In this document: positions 34,635-43,995 of the stretch, in pieces
How positions within the stretch are numbered: the first letter of the stretch is position 1
Layout of the letters: every line of letters begins with the position of its first letter
Assembly: GCA_046327755.1 (NCBI GenBank)
Contig: JAXLXW010000004.1
Coordinates: forward strand, 434,001-498,000
Source: SCN-70-22 sp046327755
Lineage (GTDB): Bacteria; Gemmatimonadota; Gemmatimonadetes; Gemmatimonadales; Gemmatimonadaceae
Length of the DNA stretch: 64,000 nt
Reading direction: 5' to 3'
The notes under the pieces: model-generated
Seen by the model: only the letters and a program-made list of their open reading frames with translations
Database searches by the model: none
What the model was told of the DNA's origin: nothing
Translations under genes and position numbers: made by a program

Positions 34635-37061
34635 ATGCCGCGCATCACCGAGGACTTCCGGCAGGACCTGCGCAGCGGGTGGCGCACGCTGCGCCGCACG
34701 CCCGCCCTGAGCACCGTCCTGCTGCTGACGATGGCGTTAGGCATCGGCGCGACGGCGGCGCTCGCCACGGTCTTCCACGCGATCCTCCTGCGCCCGCTCC
34801 CGTACCGGGAGGAGGGAACCCTCGTCCAGCTGCATGCCGTCGAGGCCAAGGTCCGGGCCCCGATGGGACAGGTCAGCCCGCGCGCATTCCTGCGCCTGCG
34901 TGAGGCGTCGCGCACCCTCGAGAGCGTCGCCGGCATCGCGTGGGGCGAGGCCGAGCTCACGGAAGGCGGCACCCCGGAGCGTGTCCCTGGGGCGCGGGTC
35001 AGCGCCAACCTGCTCCCCCTCCTCGGGGTGCGTCCCGCCCTGGGGCAGTGGTTTCCGCCAGCCTCCGACTCGACGGGGAGCGAGCCGGTGGTCGTGCTGA
35101 GCGATGCCTTCTGGAGCCGCCGGTTCGCGCGCGATTCGTCCGTCGTCGGTCGCCTGCTCGACGTCAACGGGACGCGACGTCGTATCATCGGGATCATGGG
35201 CCCCGACTTCGTCCCGCCGCTCATGATGCGGGCGCAGCTCCTCATCCCCCTCGACCTCACCAGTGTGCTGGCGGACGGGGAACGATCGCACAAGTTCCGG
35301 TTCGTGCAGGCCATTGCGCGCGTCCGGCCGGGAACCTCCAACCGCGCGCTGCAGGACGACCTCGACGCCGTGCTCGCCTCGCTGTCGCGCGAGCGTCCCG
35401 ACGCGTATGCAGGGCTTGGGCTGGAGCCGGTCACGCTCCGGGAGGAGATGACGGGAACAGTGCGCGCCCCGCTGCTCGCGCTCGTCGGCGCCTCGATCCT
35501 GCTCCTGCTCATCACGTGCGCCAATGTCACCAGCGTCTGGCTGGCCCGCGGCGTCGCGCGGCGCGACGAATTCTCCGTGCGCATCGCGCTGGGCGCCGGG
35601 AGCCGTCGCCTGGTCCGCCAGCTGCTCACGGAGTCGCTCTTCGTCTCGCTGCTCGGCGGCGGTGCCGGGCTCGCCGTGGCGATCGGCGGACTCGCGATGC
35701 TGCGGACCATTGGGGCACAGGCGCTCCCCCCTGGCTTCTCGGTCACGGCAGGCCTCCCGGTCCTCCTCGTCGCCTTCGGCGCCAGCCTCCTCTGCGGACT
35801 TGGGTTCGGGTCGATTCCCGCCCTGGTGGCGCGGCGGCTCGGGGTACAGGGCGTGACGATGGGGGGAATGCGCGGTACCGAAGGGGGCGGCCGCCTGCGC
35901 CTGCGCCGGGCCCTCGTCGCGGCGCAGGTTTCGCTCTCGCTCGCACTCCTGGTCGGCTCAGGCCTCCTCGCGCGCACCCTGCAACGCCTGATGACGCTCG
36001 ACCTCGGCTATCGCACCGAGCGCGTCGCGACGTTCAGCATCGCCCTGCCCGACCAACGCTATGCGACCGCCGAGCGGCAGGACGCCTTCTTCGCCACGCT
36101 GTTCGAGCGCCTGGCGGCGATTCCCGGGGTGCACGACGTGGGCCTCACCTCCGTCCTCCCGATGCAGGGGAGCGCTGGGGCGTCGCTCGTCATCGAGGGA
36201 CGTCCGTTCGCTGGCGATCGCCCCCCCGAGGTGCGCTATGGCACCATGAGCGATGGCTACCTCCGCGTCCTGGGGATCCCCGTGGTGCGTGGCCGGTCCT
36301 TTGCACCTGGCGATGAGAGCCCCGATGTGCGCGCCGTCGTGGTGAGTGCATCCGCGGCCCGGAAGTTCTGGGGAACCAGCGACCCGATCGGCGCGCGCGT
36401 GCGACTCGGCCCCGACCCAAGGGAGCCCTGGAGCACGGTGGTCGGCGTCGTGGGCGACGTCGTGCTGGGGGCGTCCGGCGAGGTGCAGCCCGCCGTGTTC
36501 ACGTCCATGCGATACGATCGCTGGGGGGGCGGGGACGTCGTCGTGTCGTACGCCGGCGACCATCCCCCGATGCGCGAACTCCGCGCCGCGGTCGCGGCGA
36601 TCGACCCGCTCCTTCCCGTCCAGGACCTGCGCACGCTCGACGAACTGCATCGGGCGGTCCTCGCCGATCGGCGCCTGCCGTTGCAGCTGGTGAGCGCCTT
36701 TGCCGTCCTCGCGGTCCTCCTCGTCGCGCTGGGGCTCTACGGCGTGGGCACCAACCAGGTCGAGGCACGGCGACGTGAGCTGGGCGTGCGCCTCGCGCTG
36801 GGCGCCACCCGGGCCGGCATCCTGCGCCTTGTCCTTGGCGATGGCCTTCGAACGGTCGCCGTTGGCATCGCGACAGGCGTCCCGCTCGCCCTCATGCTCA
36901 CCGGTCGCATCCAGTCGATCCTCTACGGGGTGCGCCCCAACGATCCACTCGTGATCACCGGCGTGGTCCTGCTGCTCTCCTCGGTTGGGGTGCTGGCCGC
37001 CTTCGTCCCCGCGCGCCGTGCAACGCGCGTGGATCCGGCGGTCGCATTGCGGGGGGAGTGA
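34635..37061 (+). CDS. orphan ADOP/MacB-like ABC transporter permease
   Basis: An 808-residue duplicated permease from ATG 34635, preceded by GGGAGC. It has helix LSTVLLLTMALGIGATAALATVFHAILLRPLP (residues ~26-56), a periplasmic domain, a first FtsX block (~275-410, including RRDEFSVRIALGAGSRRL), a central repeat start near LRRALVAAQVSLSLALLVG, and a C-terminal FtsX block (RRRELGVRLALGATRAGI) ending in RATRVDPAVALRGE. No ATPase is nearby. It converges with the PAF-acetylhydrolase-like gene with only 3 bp between stops. Confidence 0.9.
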   Translation: MPRITEDFRQDLRSGWRTLRRTPALSTVLLLTMALGIGATAALATVFHAILLRPLPYREEGTLVQLHAVEAKVRAPMGQVSPRAFLRLREASRTLESVAGIAWGEAELTEGGTPERVPGARVSANLLPLLGVRPALGQWFPPASDSTGSEPVVVLSDAFWSRRFARDSSVVGRLLDVNGTRRRIIGIMGPDFVPPLMMRAQLLIPLDLTSVLADGERSHKFRFVQAIARVRPGTSNRALQDDLDAVLASLSRERPDAYAGLGLEPVTLREEMTGTVRAPLLALVGASILLLLITCANVTSVWLARGVARRDEFSVRIALGAGSRRLVRQLLTESLFVSLLGGGAGLAVAIGGLAMLRTIGAQALPPGFSVTAGLPVLLVAFGASLLCGLGFGSIPALVARRLGVQGVTMGGMRGTEGGGRLRLRRALVAAQVSLSLALLVGSGLLARTLQRLMTLDLGYRTERVATFSIALPDQRYATAERQDAFFATLFERLAAIPGVHDVGLTSVLPMQGSAGASLVIEGRPFAGDRPPEVRYGTMSDGYLRVLGIPVVRGRSFAPGDESPDVRAVVVSASAARKFWGTSDPIGARVRLGPDPREPWSTVVGVVGDVVLGASGEVQPAVFTSMRYDRWGGGDVVVSYAGDHPPMRELRAAVAAIDPLLPVQDLRTLDELHRAVLADRRLPLQLVSAFAVLAVLLVALGLYGVGTNQVEARRRELGVRLALGATRAGILRLVLGDGLRTVAVGIATGVPLALMLTGRIQSILYGVRPNDPLVITGVVLLLSSVGVLAAFVPARRATRVDPAVALRGE

Positions 37062-37064
37062 GCG

Positions 37065-38297
37065 CTATCGGCGAGCCCCGCGCGCCCCCCCGCCCCGCAC
37101 GAACGTCACCTCGGGAAACGCCGGCGAGGGTGCGTCGAGCAAGGGGGCGCGTACCCCCCGCAGGTGCTGGTCGAAGAACGCCACCGTGTACGCCGTGATG
37201 ATCGCATGCGCGCGCGCAGGCTCCAGCGCCGCCGAATCGCGCGGGAAGAAGAGCGGGAGATCGGAGAAGTTCCCGTGCTCGGTGCGCGCGATGCGCAGGT
37301 CGTACACCACGCCGGTCGCGGCCGCGCGGAACTTCGCATCCCACGCCTCCACGGTCTTCATCTGGTCATCGACGATCCCGTGCTGCTCCGCCGGGACTCC
37401 CCGCTTGGGATCACCCCCGCCGTGCATGAGCATGACGGGCCTGGCCGCGCCCCGTACGCGCCCCAGGCCGAACAACTGCCCGTCCTGATCGACCGCCGCC
37501 TTGATCCGTGCATCGCGAATCGCCAGGTCGACTGCGGCCGCACCTCCGAAGGACCAGCCAAAGGCACCGATCCTTCCCAGGTCGAGTCTCCCCTTGAGCG
37601 GCGACGCGCCGTCACGATCCAGCAGTTCAACCCGGTCGAGCGCGAACTGCGCGTCGGCGATCCACATGGGGAAGAGGACCTGCTCGAGGTAGTCCCAGCT
37701 GGCCAGCGCATCCTGACGCAGGTCGACGTTCGTCGGCACCGGAAAGCCTAACGTGTCTCCCTTGAAGGTGTAGCCGTCCGACATCGATGTGCTCTGGTCG
37801 AAGCCGAGGTGGTCGACGCTCACGATCACGTAGCCACGCGAGGCCAGCTCCTCGAACTCGAACGTGGCGGCGAAGCGGCTCCACCCGCCGCCGTGATTGT
37901 ACAGCAGCACCGGGAAGCGCTCGGCGCCAGCTGCAACCGGAGCGTGCAACACCGCGTGCGTCGTGACGTGCGTCGCGCCGTGGATCGGGGACTCCGCTGC
38001 AAACTCCTCGGGCCGCAGCACATACGGGGCAAACGGAGCGCCAGTTGCCCGGGCGGGGTACCAGACGCGCACCGGGACGCGACGCGTGTCACTGGTGTCC
38101 TTCGTCAACCGCTCGGGACGCGCCGCGTCGATCCACAGCGTATCGAACACCCCGATCGCGTAGCGACCGGTGGGTGCCGGGAAGAGATCCGCCGGCACCT
38201 TGGGCGCTCCCTGCGCCTTGCTGTGAGCAGGCGCAACGAGGGACGCAATGATGCCGAAGATGGACGCGATCCGGGCAAGAACACGAGAGGAGAGCAT
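37065..38297 (-). CDS. secreted PAF-acetylhydrolase-like alpha/beta hydrolase
   Basis: A 410-residue protein from ATG 38297; the open frame upstream overlaps the preceding gene and is rejected. Its signal peptide ends near AHSKAQG. The body resembles PAF-acetylhydrolase isoform II: VRVWYPARATG, PVLLYNHGGGWSRFA (oxyanion region), VIVSVDHLGFDQS, the nucleophile elbow GAFGWSFGGAAA (Ser), the Asp of KAAVDQDGQLFG and the late His of ARTEHGNFSDLP. It would hydrolyse short-chain esters or phospholipid-type substrates outside the cytoplasm. Confidence 0.85.
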   Translation of the reverse strand: MLSSRVLARIASIFGIIASLVAPAHSKAQGAPKVPADLFPAPTGRYAIGVFDTLWIDAARPERLTKDTSDTRRVPVRVWYPARATGAPFAPYVLRPEEFAAESPIHGATHVTTHAVLHAPVAAGAERFPVLLYNHGGGWSRFAATFEFEELASRGYVIVSVDHLGFDQSTSMSDGYTFKGDTLGFPVPTNVDLRQDALASWDYLEQVLFPMWIADAQFALDRVELLDRDGASPLKGRLDLGRIGAFGWSFGGAAAVDLAIRDARIKAAVDQDGQLFGLGRVRGAARPVMLMHGGGDPKRGVPAEQHGIVDDQMKTVEAWDAKFRAAATGVVYDLRIARTEHGNFSDLPLFFPRDSAALEPARAHAIITAYTVAFFDQHLRGVRAPLLDAPSPAFPEVTFVRGGGARGARR

Positions 38298-38389
38298 GGA
38301 GCGAGCGGACGGAGGACACACCGCGCAACGAGCACCCAGCCCAACATGCCGTCGAAACGGGATTGCGGTTAGGGGTCGTCGCGCCGTCG

Positions 38390-40552
38390 CTATCGGGCGA
38401 GAGGATCCGGCCGCAGCTGGAAGTGGAAGACCTTGCTCGTCTGCCCGGCTCCACCCTCCATATGGAAGGGGGCGCGGGTGGAGATCGTGGCCCAGAGCCC
38501 GCGCCCCTTCCACCCGCCCCTGGGGTCGTCGATGCGCCCGTCGAGCCACTTGGTGTAGAAGCCCACCGGGTACGGGACCCGCAGCACGACCCACTTCCCG
38601 TCCTTGAGGACCAGGAGCCCTTCGGATGCATTTCCAGTGTTGATCGGGACGTTGCGCCCGAGGCCGAAGGTGTCGAACTGATCGACCCACGTGTAGTACG
38701 ATCCCTCGACGCTGCCGTCGTCGGTGACCCCCTGGAACTGCGGCATCGGCTCCCGGTAGAACGTCCACCCTTCCGGGCAGTGCTGCCCAGTCGCAGCGGG
38801 GCCGTTGAGCGCCCCCTTGCACTTCCGCCGGTCGAACGACGCCATGTGCCCGCTCGCCATCGCCGCCCAGAAGACGCCGTCGCGATCGACGTCACCACCG
38901 CGCGGGGAGTAGCCGGCGACCGGCTTCCCGTCCTTCATCGGCGGCTCGAAGACTTCGGCGAGTGCGGTGGCCGGCGGGTTCGCCCCCGGCGTCAACCTGA
39001 CCAGTGCGCCCGGATAGCCGAGCGACGTTCCCCAGATCGAGCCGTCCGGTGCCGGGGCGACGGAGTACAGCCCGGCATTCACCCGCTTGTCCTTCGTCGG
39101 GTCGACGGGACGCGTCGGCTCCACGTAGTCGTCGCGCTTCCCGTTGCCGTTGGTGTCGAGGATCAGCGCCGTCCATCCCTGCGACGCCTGCTCGTCGCCG
39201 GTGGCATCGAACTTCTTCGTGTCGAGCCAACCGACGACCGGCCCGCCCCCGCTCGTCCACAAGGTGTTGTTCGCATCCTCGGCAAACATCAGGTGATGGG
39301 TGCCGAAGCAGGTGCTGATGTGCGTGAGCTTCTTCGTCGTCGGATCGTACATCGCCAGGTGGCGCCCGCTGCGCTGCACCGGGAACAGCTTCGCGGACGG
39401 ATGCGACGAACCCGCCTTGCACCAGTCGGGATTGTCGGACGGGCGCACCGCCGAGGTGATCCAGATGCGACCGCGCGCATCCATCATCGGGTTGTGCACG
39501 TTGTTCTTCGACGTCCAGATCGGCTCCGTCCCCCAGTAGGGCGACGGCTGGTCCGAGTCCTGGTTGGACGCGGGGGGCGTGGCCGGGTCACGCACGGTGA
39601 GCGGGACTCGGCTCGAGGAGTTCGTCGTCGGATCGAGGACCGGGAGATAGTCGGCGCTGAGTTCGAGCGCGCCGTACATCTTCCCGAATGCGTTCACCGT
39701 CGGGCGGCGACGGTCGGTGGAGACGAGGTCGTGCAGGTAGGCCCTGGGATCGGCCCAATCCCATTGCGTGATGACGACGTTGCGCTCGATCCCGGCCGGG
39801 CGCGGCGGCGCCGGCGGGACCTCGCCAGCCGCAATGCGCGACGTCCAGTCGCCGAACATCGCGAAGGCACGTGATGCCCCCATCGACTGCACGGTGTTGA
39901 ACATCTGTCCCCCCGCCTGCCCCGAGCGCACACGCCGCGCCCACGCCTCCGCGTGCGACGCGAAGGTGCCGAGCTGCGGCGGAATCGTCCGCGTCCCCTT
40001 GGTGCCGAGCTGGTGACACGCCGTGCACCCTCCGGACTTGATCAGCCGGATCCACTGCGACTGGTCCTTCAGGAACGGATCGATTCCGTTCCCCTCGGGC
40101 CCTGTCCCCGGGAACTCCTCCTTTCCGGGGACGCGAAGCAACGAGTACCAATAGCCCGCCGGATAGTACTCGGCAGCGGCGCGCGCGTTAGGCGCGGGAA
40201 CCGCCTTCAGGTCGAGCTGCTGTCCCGGCTTGGCGCGCGACTTCGGCGAGTCGACGAGGCCATACCCGCGCACCCATACCTCGTAGCTGGCAGCCGGAAG
40301 GTCGGGGATGAGGTAGCGCCCGCGGTCGTCGGTCACGACGATCTTCGCCAGCCGCGTGGGGAGGTCGCGCGTTTCGGCGATGACCCACACGCCGGCCTCG
40401 GCGCCCGACGGACCGGTGACCGTCCCGGCGATGTCGTCGCGATCGATGCGCACGGGTTGCGCGCTCGCGGCGCGAGGGGTGCGCCCGGCGGCGGCGACCA
40501 GCAGGACGACGGCGCAGGAGGAGAATCCGCGCGCGAACGGGCGATTCGACAT
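38390..40552 (-). CDS. carboxypeptidase-regulatory-domain protein with haem-c motif and propeller
   Basis: A 720-residue secreted protein, started at ATG 40552 (MSNRPFARGFSS) with a signal peptide ending at ASAQP. Residues ~35-105 form a CarboxypepD_reg-like domain (IAGTVTGPSGAEAGVWVIAET, GRYLIPDLPAASYEVWVRGYG). A single CxxCH haem-c site follows (GGCTACHQLG, ~ residue 178). The remaining ~450 residues look like a beta-propeller (HNPMMDARGRIWITSA, FAEDANNTLWTSGGG, APAPDGSIWGTSLG) akin to virginiamycin-B-lyase/NHL-type propellers. This suggests a periplasmic redox enzyme or sensor. The exact reaction is unknown. Confidence 0.8.
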   Translation of the reverse strand: MSNRPFARGFSSCAVVLLVAAAGRTPRAASAQPVRIDRDDIAGTVTGPSGAEAGVWVIAETRDLPTRLAKIVVTDDRGRYLIPDLPAASYEVWVRGYGLVDSPKSRAKPGQQLDLKAVPAPNARAAAEYYPAGYWYSLLRVPGKEEFPGTGPEGNGIDPFLKDQSQWIRLIKSGGCTACHQLGTKGTRTIPPQLGTFASHAEAWARRVRSGQAGGQMFNTVQSMGASRAFAMFGDWTSRIAAGEVPPAPPRPAGIERNVVITQWDWADPRAYLHDLVSTDRRRPTVNAFGKMYGALELSADYLPVLDPTTNSSSRVPLTVRDPATPPASNQDSDQPSPYWGTEPIWTSKNNVHNPMMDARGRIWITSAVRPSDNPDWCKAGSSHPSAKLFPVQRSGRHLAMYDPTTKKLTHISTCFGTHHLMFAEDANNTLWTSGGGPVVGWLDTKKFDATGDEQASQGWTALILDTNGNGKRDDYVEPTRPVDPTKDKRVNAGLYSVAPAPDGSIWGTSLGYPGALVRLTPGANPPATALAEVFEPPMKDGKPVAGYSPRGGDVDRDGVFWAAMASGHMASFDRRKCKGALNGPAATGQHCPEGWTFYREPMPQFQGVTDDGSVEGSYYTWVDQFDTFGLGRNVPINTGNASEGLLVLKDGKWVVLRVPYPVGFYTKWLDGRIDDPRGGWKGRGLWATISTRAPFHMEGGAGQTSKVFHFQLRPDPLAR

Positions 40553-40716
40553 GGCGACGACCTCGCAATCGGGCGAGTGGCGACGGGACCGGCGAGCGCG
40601 CCACGTTGGCGCGCGGGACCGTCTCGCGTCAAGCAATGCACGACTCGTCCCGGATCGACGAGCGCGCGCGCCGCGACATCGCTCCCCTCCCCCACGTCGC
40701 CTTGCCTGAAACCGAT

Positions 40717-40751
40717 CCCGCATTTATTCGTACTTCCAGAAATAATACGGG
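40717..40751. promoter_or_regulatory. AT-rich imperfect palindrome, likely PadR operator/promoter
   Basis: Arms CCCGCATTTATT and AATAATACGGG flank CGTACTTCCAGA just upstream of the PadR start (40759). This is an exceptional AT-rich patch in GC-rich DNA, in the divergent gap with the haem-c protein gene. Autoregulation by PadR is the usual arrangement, so this is the best operator candidate. Confidence 0.45.
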
Positions 40752-40758
40752 AGCGCAG

Positions 40759-41076
40759 ATGGCACTCGGGGACCTGGAACAGCTGGTGATGCTGGCGCTG
40801 CTGCGCCTGGGCGACGATGGCTTCGGCGCGGCGGTGCAGCGCGAGATCGCCGAGCGGTCGGAGCGTGACGTGACGTTAGGTGCGGTCTACACGGCGCTTG
40901 CCAGGCTGGAGGAGAAGGGGTTCGTCGCCTCGTATGTGGGCGACCCGCTCCCGCAGCGTGGCGGGCGCCGCCGGCGGCACTTCGCAGTCCGCCCCGAGGG
41001 GCGGGCGGCCATCGCCGAGGCGTGGCGCGCGATGAAGGCGCTGTCGCGCGGCCTGTCGACGCAGCTCGAGGGGTGA
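40759..41076 (+). CDS. PadR-family transcriptional regulator
   Basis: A 105-residue protein from ATG 40759. It has the compact PadR winged helix: GDLEQLVMLALLRLGDDGFGAAVQREI, TLGAVYTALARLEEKGFV, and the wing GGRRRRHFAVRPEGRAAI. The short C-terminal helix is that of PadR-s1 dimers. Its stop overlaps the next start as TGATG (41074-41078), coupling it to the ADOP permease, a common PadR-ADOP pairing. It probably represses the permease until an unknown signal binds. Confidence 0.92.
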   Translation: MALGDLEQLVMLALLRLGDDGFGAAVQREIAERSERDVTLGAVYTALARLEEKGFVASYVGDPLPQRGGRRRRHFAVRPEGRAAIAEAWRAMKALSRGLSTQLEG

Positions 41077-43718
41077 TGCCGTCCCCGCCGCGTCTCGCCA
41101 TGTGGCTCCTCGAGCATCGCGTCCCGGAACACGAGCGCGAGTATCTCGTGGGCGACCTGGTCGAGGCCTTTCACGAGACGTGTGCTGTCGAGGGGCCCAG
41201 CCGGGCACGGCGCCGCTTCTGGCGCGAAGCCATCGCGGCCTCGATCCGCCCGCACGACGACCCTAACGCGATCCCCTTCACGCGAGGCCTCATGTCGGAC
41301 ATCGGCTTCGACCTCTCGCTCGCCGCCCGGCGGCTGCGTCGGTCACCCGGCTTCACCCTCACGGCGTCGTTGACACTCGCACTCGGCGTCGGCGCCGCGT
41401 CTGCCATCACCGCCATCGCCCGGCCGGCGCTGTGGGGGGCCCTCCCCTTCCGCGAGGCCGATCGCATCGTGACGCTGCGCGAGGGCGTGCAGCCGGGCGT
41501 CGCCAGTCGTGTGGGATACCTCACGATCGACGACATCCGCCGTGAAAGCACCACGCTCGCCAAGGTCGCCGCGGTCCGCGACTGGTCGCCGACGTTGAGC
41601 GATGGGAACCAGGCGGTGCGACTCTCCGGCCTCGCGGTCTCGGCGGACTTCCTCGACGCCATGGGTGTCGGGGTCGCGGAGGGGCGCCCCTTCGCCCCCG
41701 AGGAAGATCGCCCGGGCTCGGCGACCGTCGTCCTGCTGACGCACGGCGCCTGGCTCCAGCACTTCGGGGGCGACTCCTCCATCGTGGGACGCATCGTTCG
41801 GCTCAGCGACATCGAGCATCGCGTGGTCGGGATCCTTCCCGCGTCCTTCGAGAGCGTGCTGCGCCCGGGCGCCGAGATTGTGCGGCCGCTCGCCTACACC
41901 GACACGTCGGGCTCCGCCTGCCGCGACTGCCGTCACCTGCAAGCGATCGCCCGGCTCAAGGACGGGGTCCCGCTCGAGACGGCGCGCCAGGAGATCGATG
42001 GACTGTTCCTGAAGATGCGCGAGGCGTACCCGGACAAGTACGGGAAGACCCGGCTCATCGTCACGCCGCTCCGAGACCAGATGGTGGAGCAGACGCGCGG
42101 GCCGCTGCTCGCCTTGCTGGGAGCTGCGGCACTCCTGCTGCTCATCGCGCTCGCCAACGCGACGAACCTCTTCCTGGCTCGCGGCGTGCGGCGCGGCACC
42201 GAGGCGACGATTCGCGCCGCGCTCGGCGCCAACCGCTGGCGCCTGGCGCGCAGCACGCTGCTGGAGGCGCTCCTCGTTTCCGCGTTAGGCGGCCTGTTCG
42301 GCTTCGCGCTGGCGCATGCCGCGCTTGGCGGATTGCTCGCGCTCGCCCCGTCGTCGCTGCCGCGCCTGGACCAGGTGAGGCTGGACGCGCCAATGATCGG
42401 CTTCGTCATCGGGCTCGTCTTCCTGCTCGGCGCGATCAGCGGCCTGTTTCCCGCCTTCTTCATGCACGACGCGCGGCTCCGCGACCGTCTCGCCTCGTCG
42501 TCACGCTCCGTGGCGCGCGGCGGTCACGACCTGGTGCGACGCTCGCTCGTGGTCTCGGAGCTGGCACTCGCGCTCCTCCTCCTGTTCGGCGCGGGGATCC
42601 TCGTGCAGAGCGTGCAGCGCCTCCTCGCGGTCGACGTGGGCTTCGCCACCGATGACCGCCTGGCGTTCTCCCTGAGTGCCACGGGGACGCGCTTCGAGTC
42701 CGATGATGTCGTCCGCCAACTCTGGCGCGACGTATTGCAACGGGTGAGTGCGATTCCGGGGGTGACGTCGGCCACGATGACGTCGCAGCTCCCGCTCTCC
42801 AGCGACTTCGACACGTGGGGGGCGCACTGGGAGCGCACCGCGAGCGACGCCGGGAGCGCCGGCGGGACCGACGGCGACGTCTTCCGATTCGCGGTGACGC
42901 CAGAGTACGCGCGCACCATGGGGCTTCATCTGGTGGCGGGGCGTTTTCTCGAGCCGGGGGACGTGACCGGGGGCGACAACGCCGTCGTCATCAACGAGGC
43001 GCTTGCCCAGCGGCGCTTCGGCGACCGCAGCCCGTTAGGCGAGCGCCTCCGCATCGGTCCGCCTGATGCCGCGCTGCGCACGGTCGTGGGCGTGGTGAGC
43101 GACGTGCGGCATCCATCGCTGGACCTCGGGATTCCGCCGCAACTCTACCTCCCCATCGACCAGAATGCCTTCGCCGATGCCTTCGTGCGCCTGGTGGTGC
43201 AGTCGTCCACCGAGCCGGACGCCCTCATTCGGCAGGTTCGCGAGGCGGTGCGTTCGGTGAATTCCGCCGTCCCGGTCGGCGAGGTGACGTCGCTCTCTGC
43301 CCTGGTCGACCGGGCCTCGTCGCAACGGCGGTTCGCCGAGCGTCTCTTCCGTTCGTTCGCCCTGGCGGCGCTGGCGCTGGCGGCCGTGGGAATCTTCGGT
43401 GTCTTCTCCGGGATGGTGGGGGAGCGCGTGCGGGAGATCGGGGTGCGGTCGGCGTTAGGAGCGACGCGCGAGCAGATCCTCGGCCACTTCCTCTCGCAGG
43501 GGAGCGGGCTGGCGGTGGCGGGGATCGCGATCGGCGTCGTGGGGGCGTCGCTCCTGGGCGAGGCGTTGCGCCCGCTCGTCTACGGCATCTCGCCGCGCGA
43601 CCCCGTCACGATCTCCGTCGTGGCGCTCGCCCTCGGCGTGGTGGCGCTGGCGTCGACGATGGGGCCCGCGTGGCGCGCGTCGCGAATCGAGGCGATGGAG
43701 GCGTTGAGAAGCGAGTAG
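41076..43718 (+). CDS. ADOP permease with N-terminal prefix domain, coupled to PadR
   Basis: The start is ATG 41076 (MPSPPRLAMWLLEHRVPE), giving 880 residues. An earlier in-frame ATG at 41022 lies inside padR. Unlike the other three permeases in the window, it carries a ~75-residue cytoplasmic prefix (HEREYLVGDLVEAFHE, typical of PadR-linked permeases) before helix FTLTASLTLALGVGAASAITAI. The duplicated MacB_PCD-FtsX plan follows, with RRGTEATIRAALGANRWRL and EIGVRSALGATREQIL in the two FtsX blocks. It ends at a strong hairpin. Its function is unknown, but regulation by PadR suggests a stress- or compound-induced exporter. Confidence 0.92.
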   Translation: MPSPPRLAMWLLEHRVPEHEREYLVGDLVEAFHETCAVEGPSRARRRFWREAIAASIRPHDDPNAIPFTRGLMSDIGFDLSLAARRLRRSPGFTLTASLTLALGVGAASAITAIARPALWGALPFREADRIVTLREGVQPGVASRVGYLTIDDIRRESTTLAKVAAVRDWSPTLSDGNQAVRLSGLAVSADFLDAMGVGVAEGRPFAPEEDRPGSATVVLLTHGAWLQHFGGDSSIVGRIVRLSDIEHRVVGILPASFESVLRPGAEIVRPLAYTDTSGSACRDCRHLQAIARLKDGVPLETARQEIDGLFLKMREAYPDKYGKTRLIVTPLRDQMVEQTRGPLLALLGAAALLLLIALANATNLFLARGVRRGTEATIRAALGANRWRLARSTLLEALLVSALGGLFGFALAHAALGGLLALAPSSLPRLDQVRLDAPMIGFVIGLVFLLGAISGLFPAFFMHDARLRDRLASSSRSVARGGHDLVRRSLVVSELALALLLLFGAGILVQSVQRLLAVDVGFATDDRLAFSLSATGTRFESDDVVRQLWRDVLQRVSAIPGVTSATMTSQLPLSSDFDTWGAHWERTASDAGSAGGTDGDVFRFAVTPEYARTMGLHLVAGRFLEPGDVTGGDNAVVINEALAQRRFGDRSPLGERLRIGPPDAALRTVVGVVSDVRHPSLDLGIPPQLYLPIDQNAFADAFVRLVVQSSTEPDALIRQVREAVRSVNSAVPVGEVTSLSALVDRASSQRRFAERLFRSFALAALALAAVGIFGVFSGMVGERVREIGVRSALGATREQILGHFLSQGSGLAVAGIAIGVVGASLLGEALRPLVYGISPRDPVTISVVALALGVVALASTMGPAWRASRIEAMEALRSE

Positions 43719-43724
43719 AGCAGG

Positions 43725-43745
43725 CGGGAGACGGGGGACGGGAGT
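43725..43745. repeat. dispersed G-rich intergenic repeat, copy 3
   Basis: CGGGAGACGGGGGACGGGAG begins 7 bp after the permease stop and runs straight into the terminator hairpin. Its spaced G-tracts, with the G7 run of the hairpin, could also form a G-quadruplex. Confidence 0.6.
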
Positions 43746-43786
43746 GACGAAGGGGGGGAGCGTCGAAGACGCTCCCCCCCTTCGTC
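43746..43786 (+). terminator. strong perfect hairpin after the PadR-ADOP unit
   Basis: A perfect 19-bp stem (GACGAAGGGGGGGAGCGTC with its complement) and a GAA loop. It lies 28 bp after the stop. No T-run follows, so it may act as an RNA-stability or Rho-independent-like barrier. Confidence 0.6.
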
Positions 43787-43995
43787 GGAGGCGCTCAGCG
43801 TTCGTCAGGGCGGCAATCGCTGCCGTCTTAACGTCACGGGTGGAGCATCGTCTCCTCAAGTGAACGGCGGGCGATGCTCGCCAGCTGCACCGGGCCCGGT
43901 GAGGCGAAGGAAGCGATCGGCGGCGGCGCGCGGAGGGCGCGCCGCGGCCGGCGCCCTGGATGGCATTCACCTACACCACCTCACCGGAGGGACCC

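Noticed and set aside
36955..37344. Minus-strand frame spanning the convergent permease/hydrolase ends
   Set aside because: It overlaps both real genes and lacks any domain or start signal.
40604..40632. TTGACG box as promoter for the haem-c protein gene
   Set aside because: No acceptable -10 hexamer at 16-18 bp spacing.
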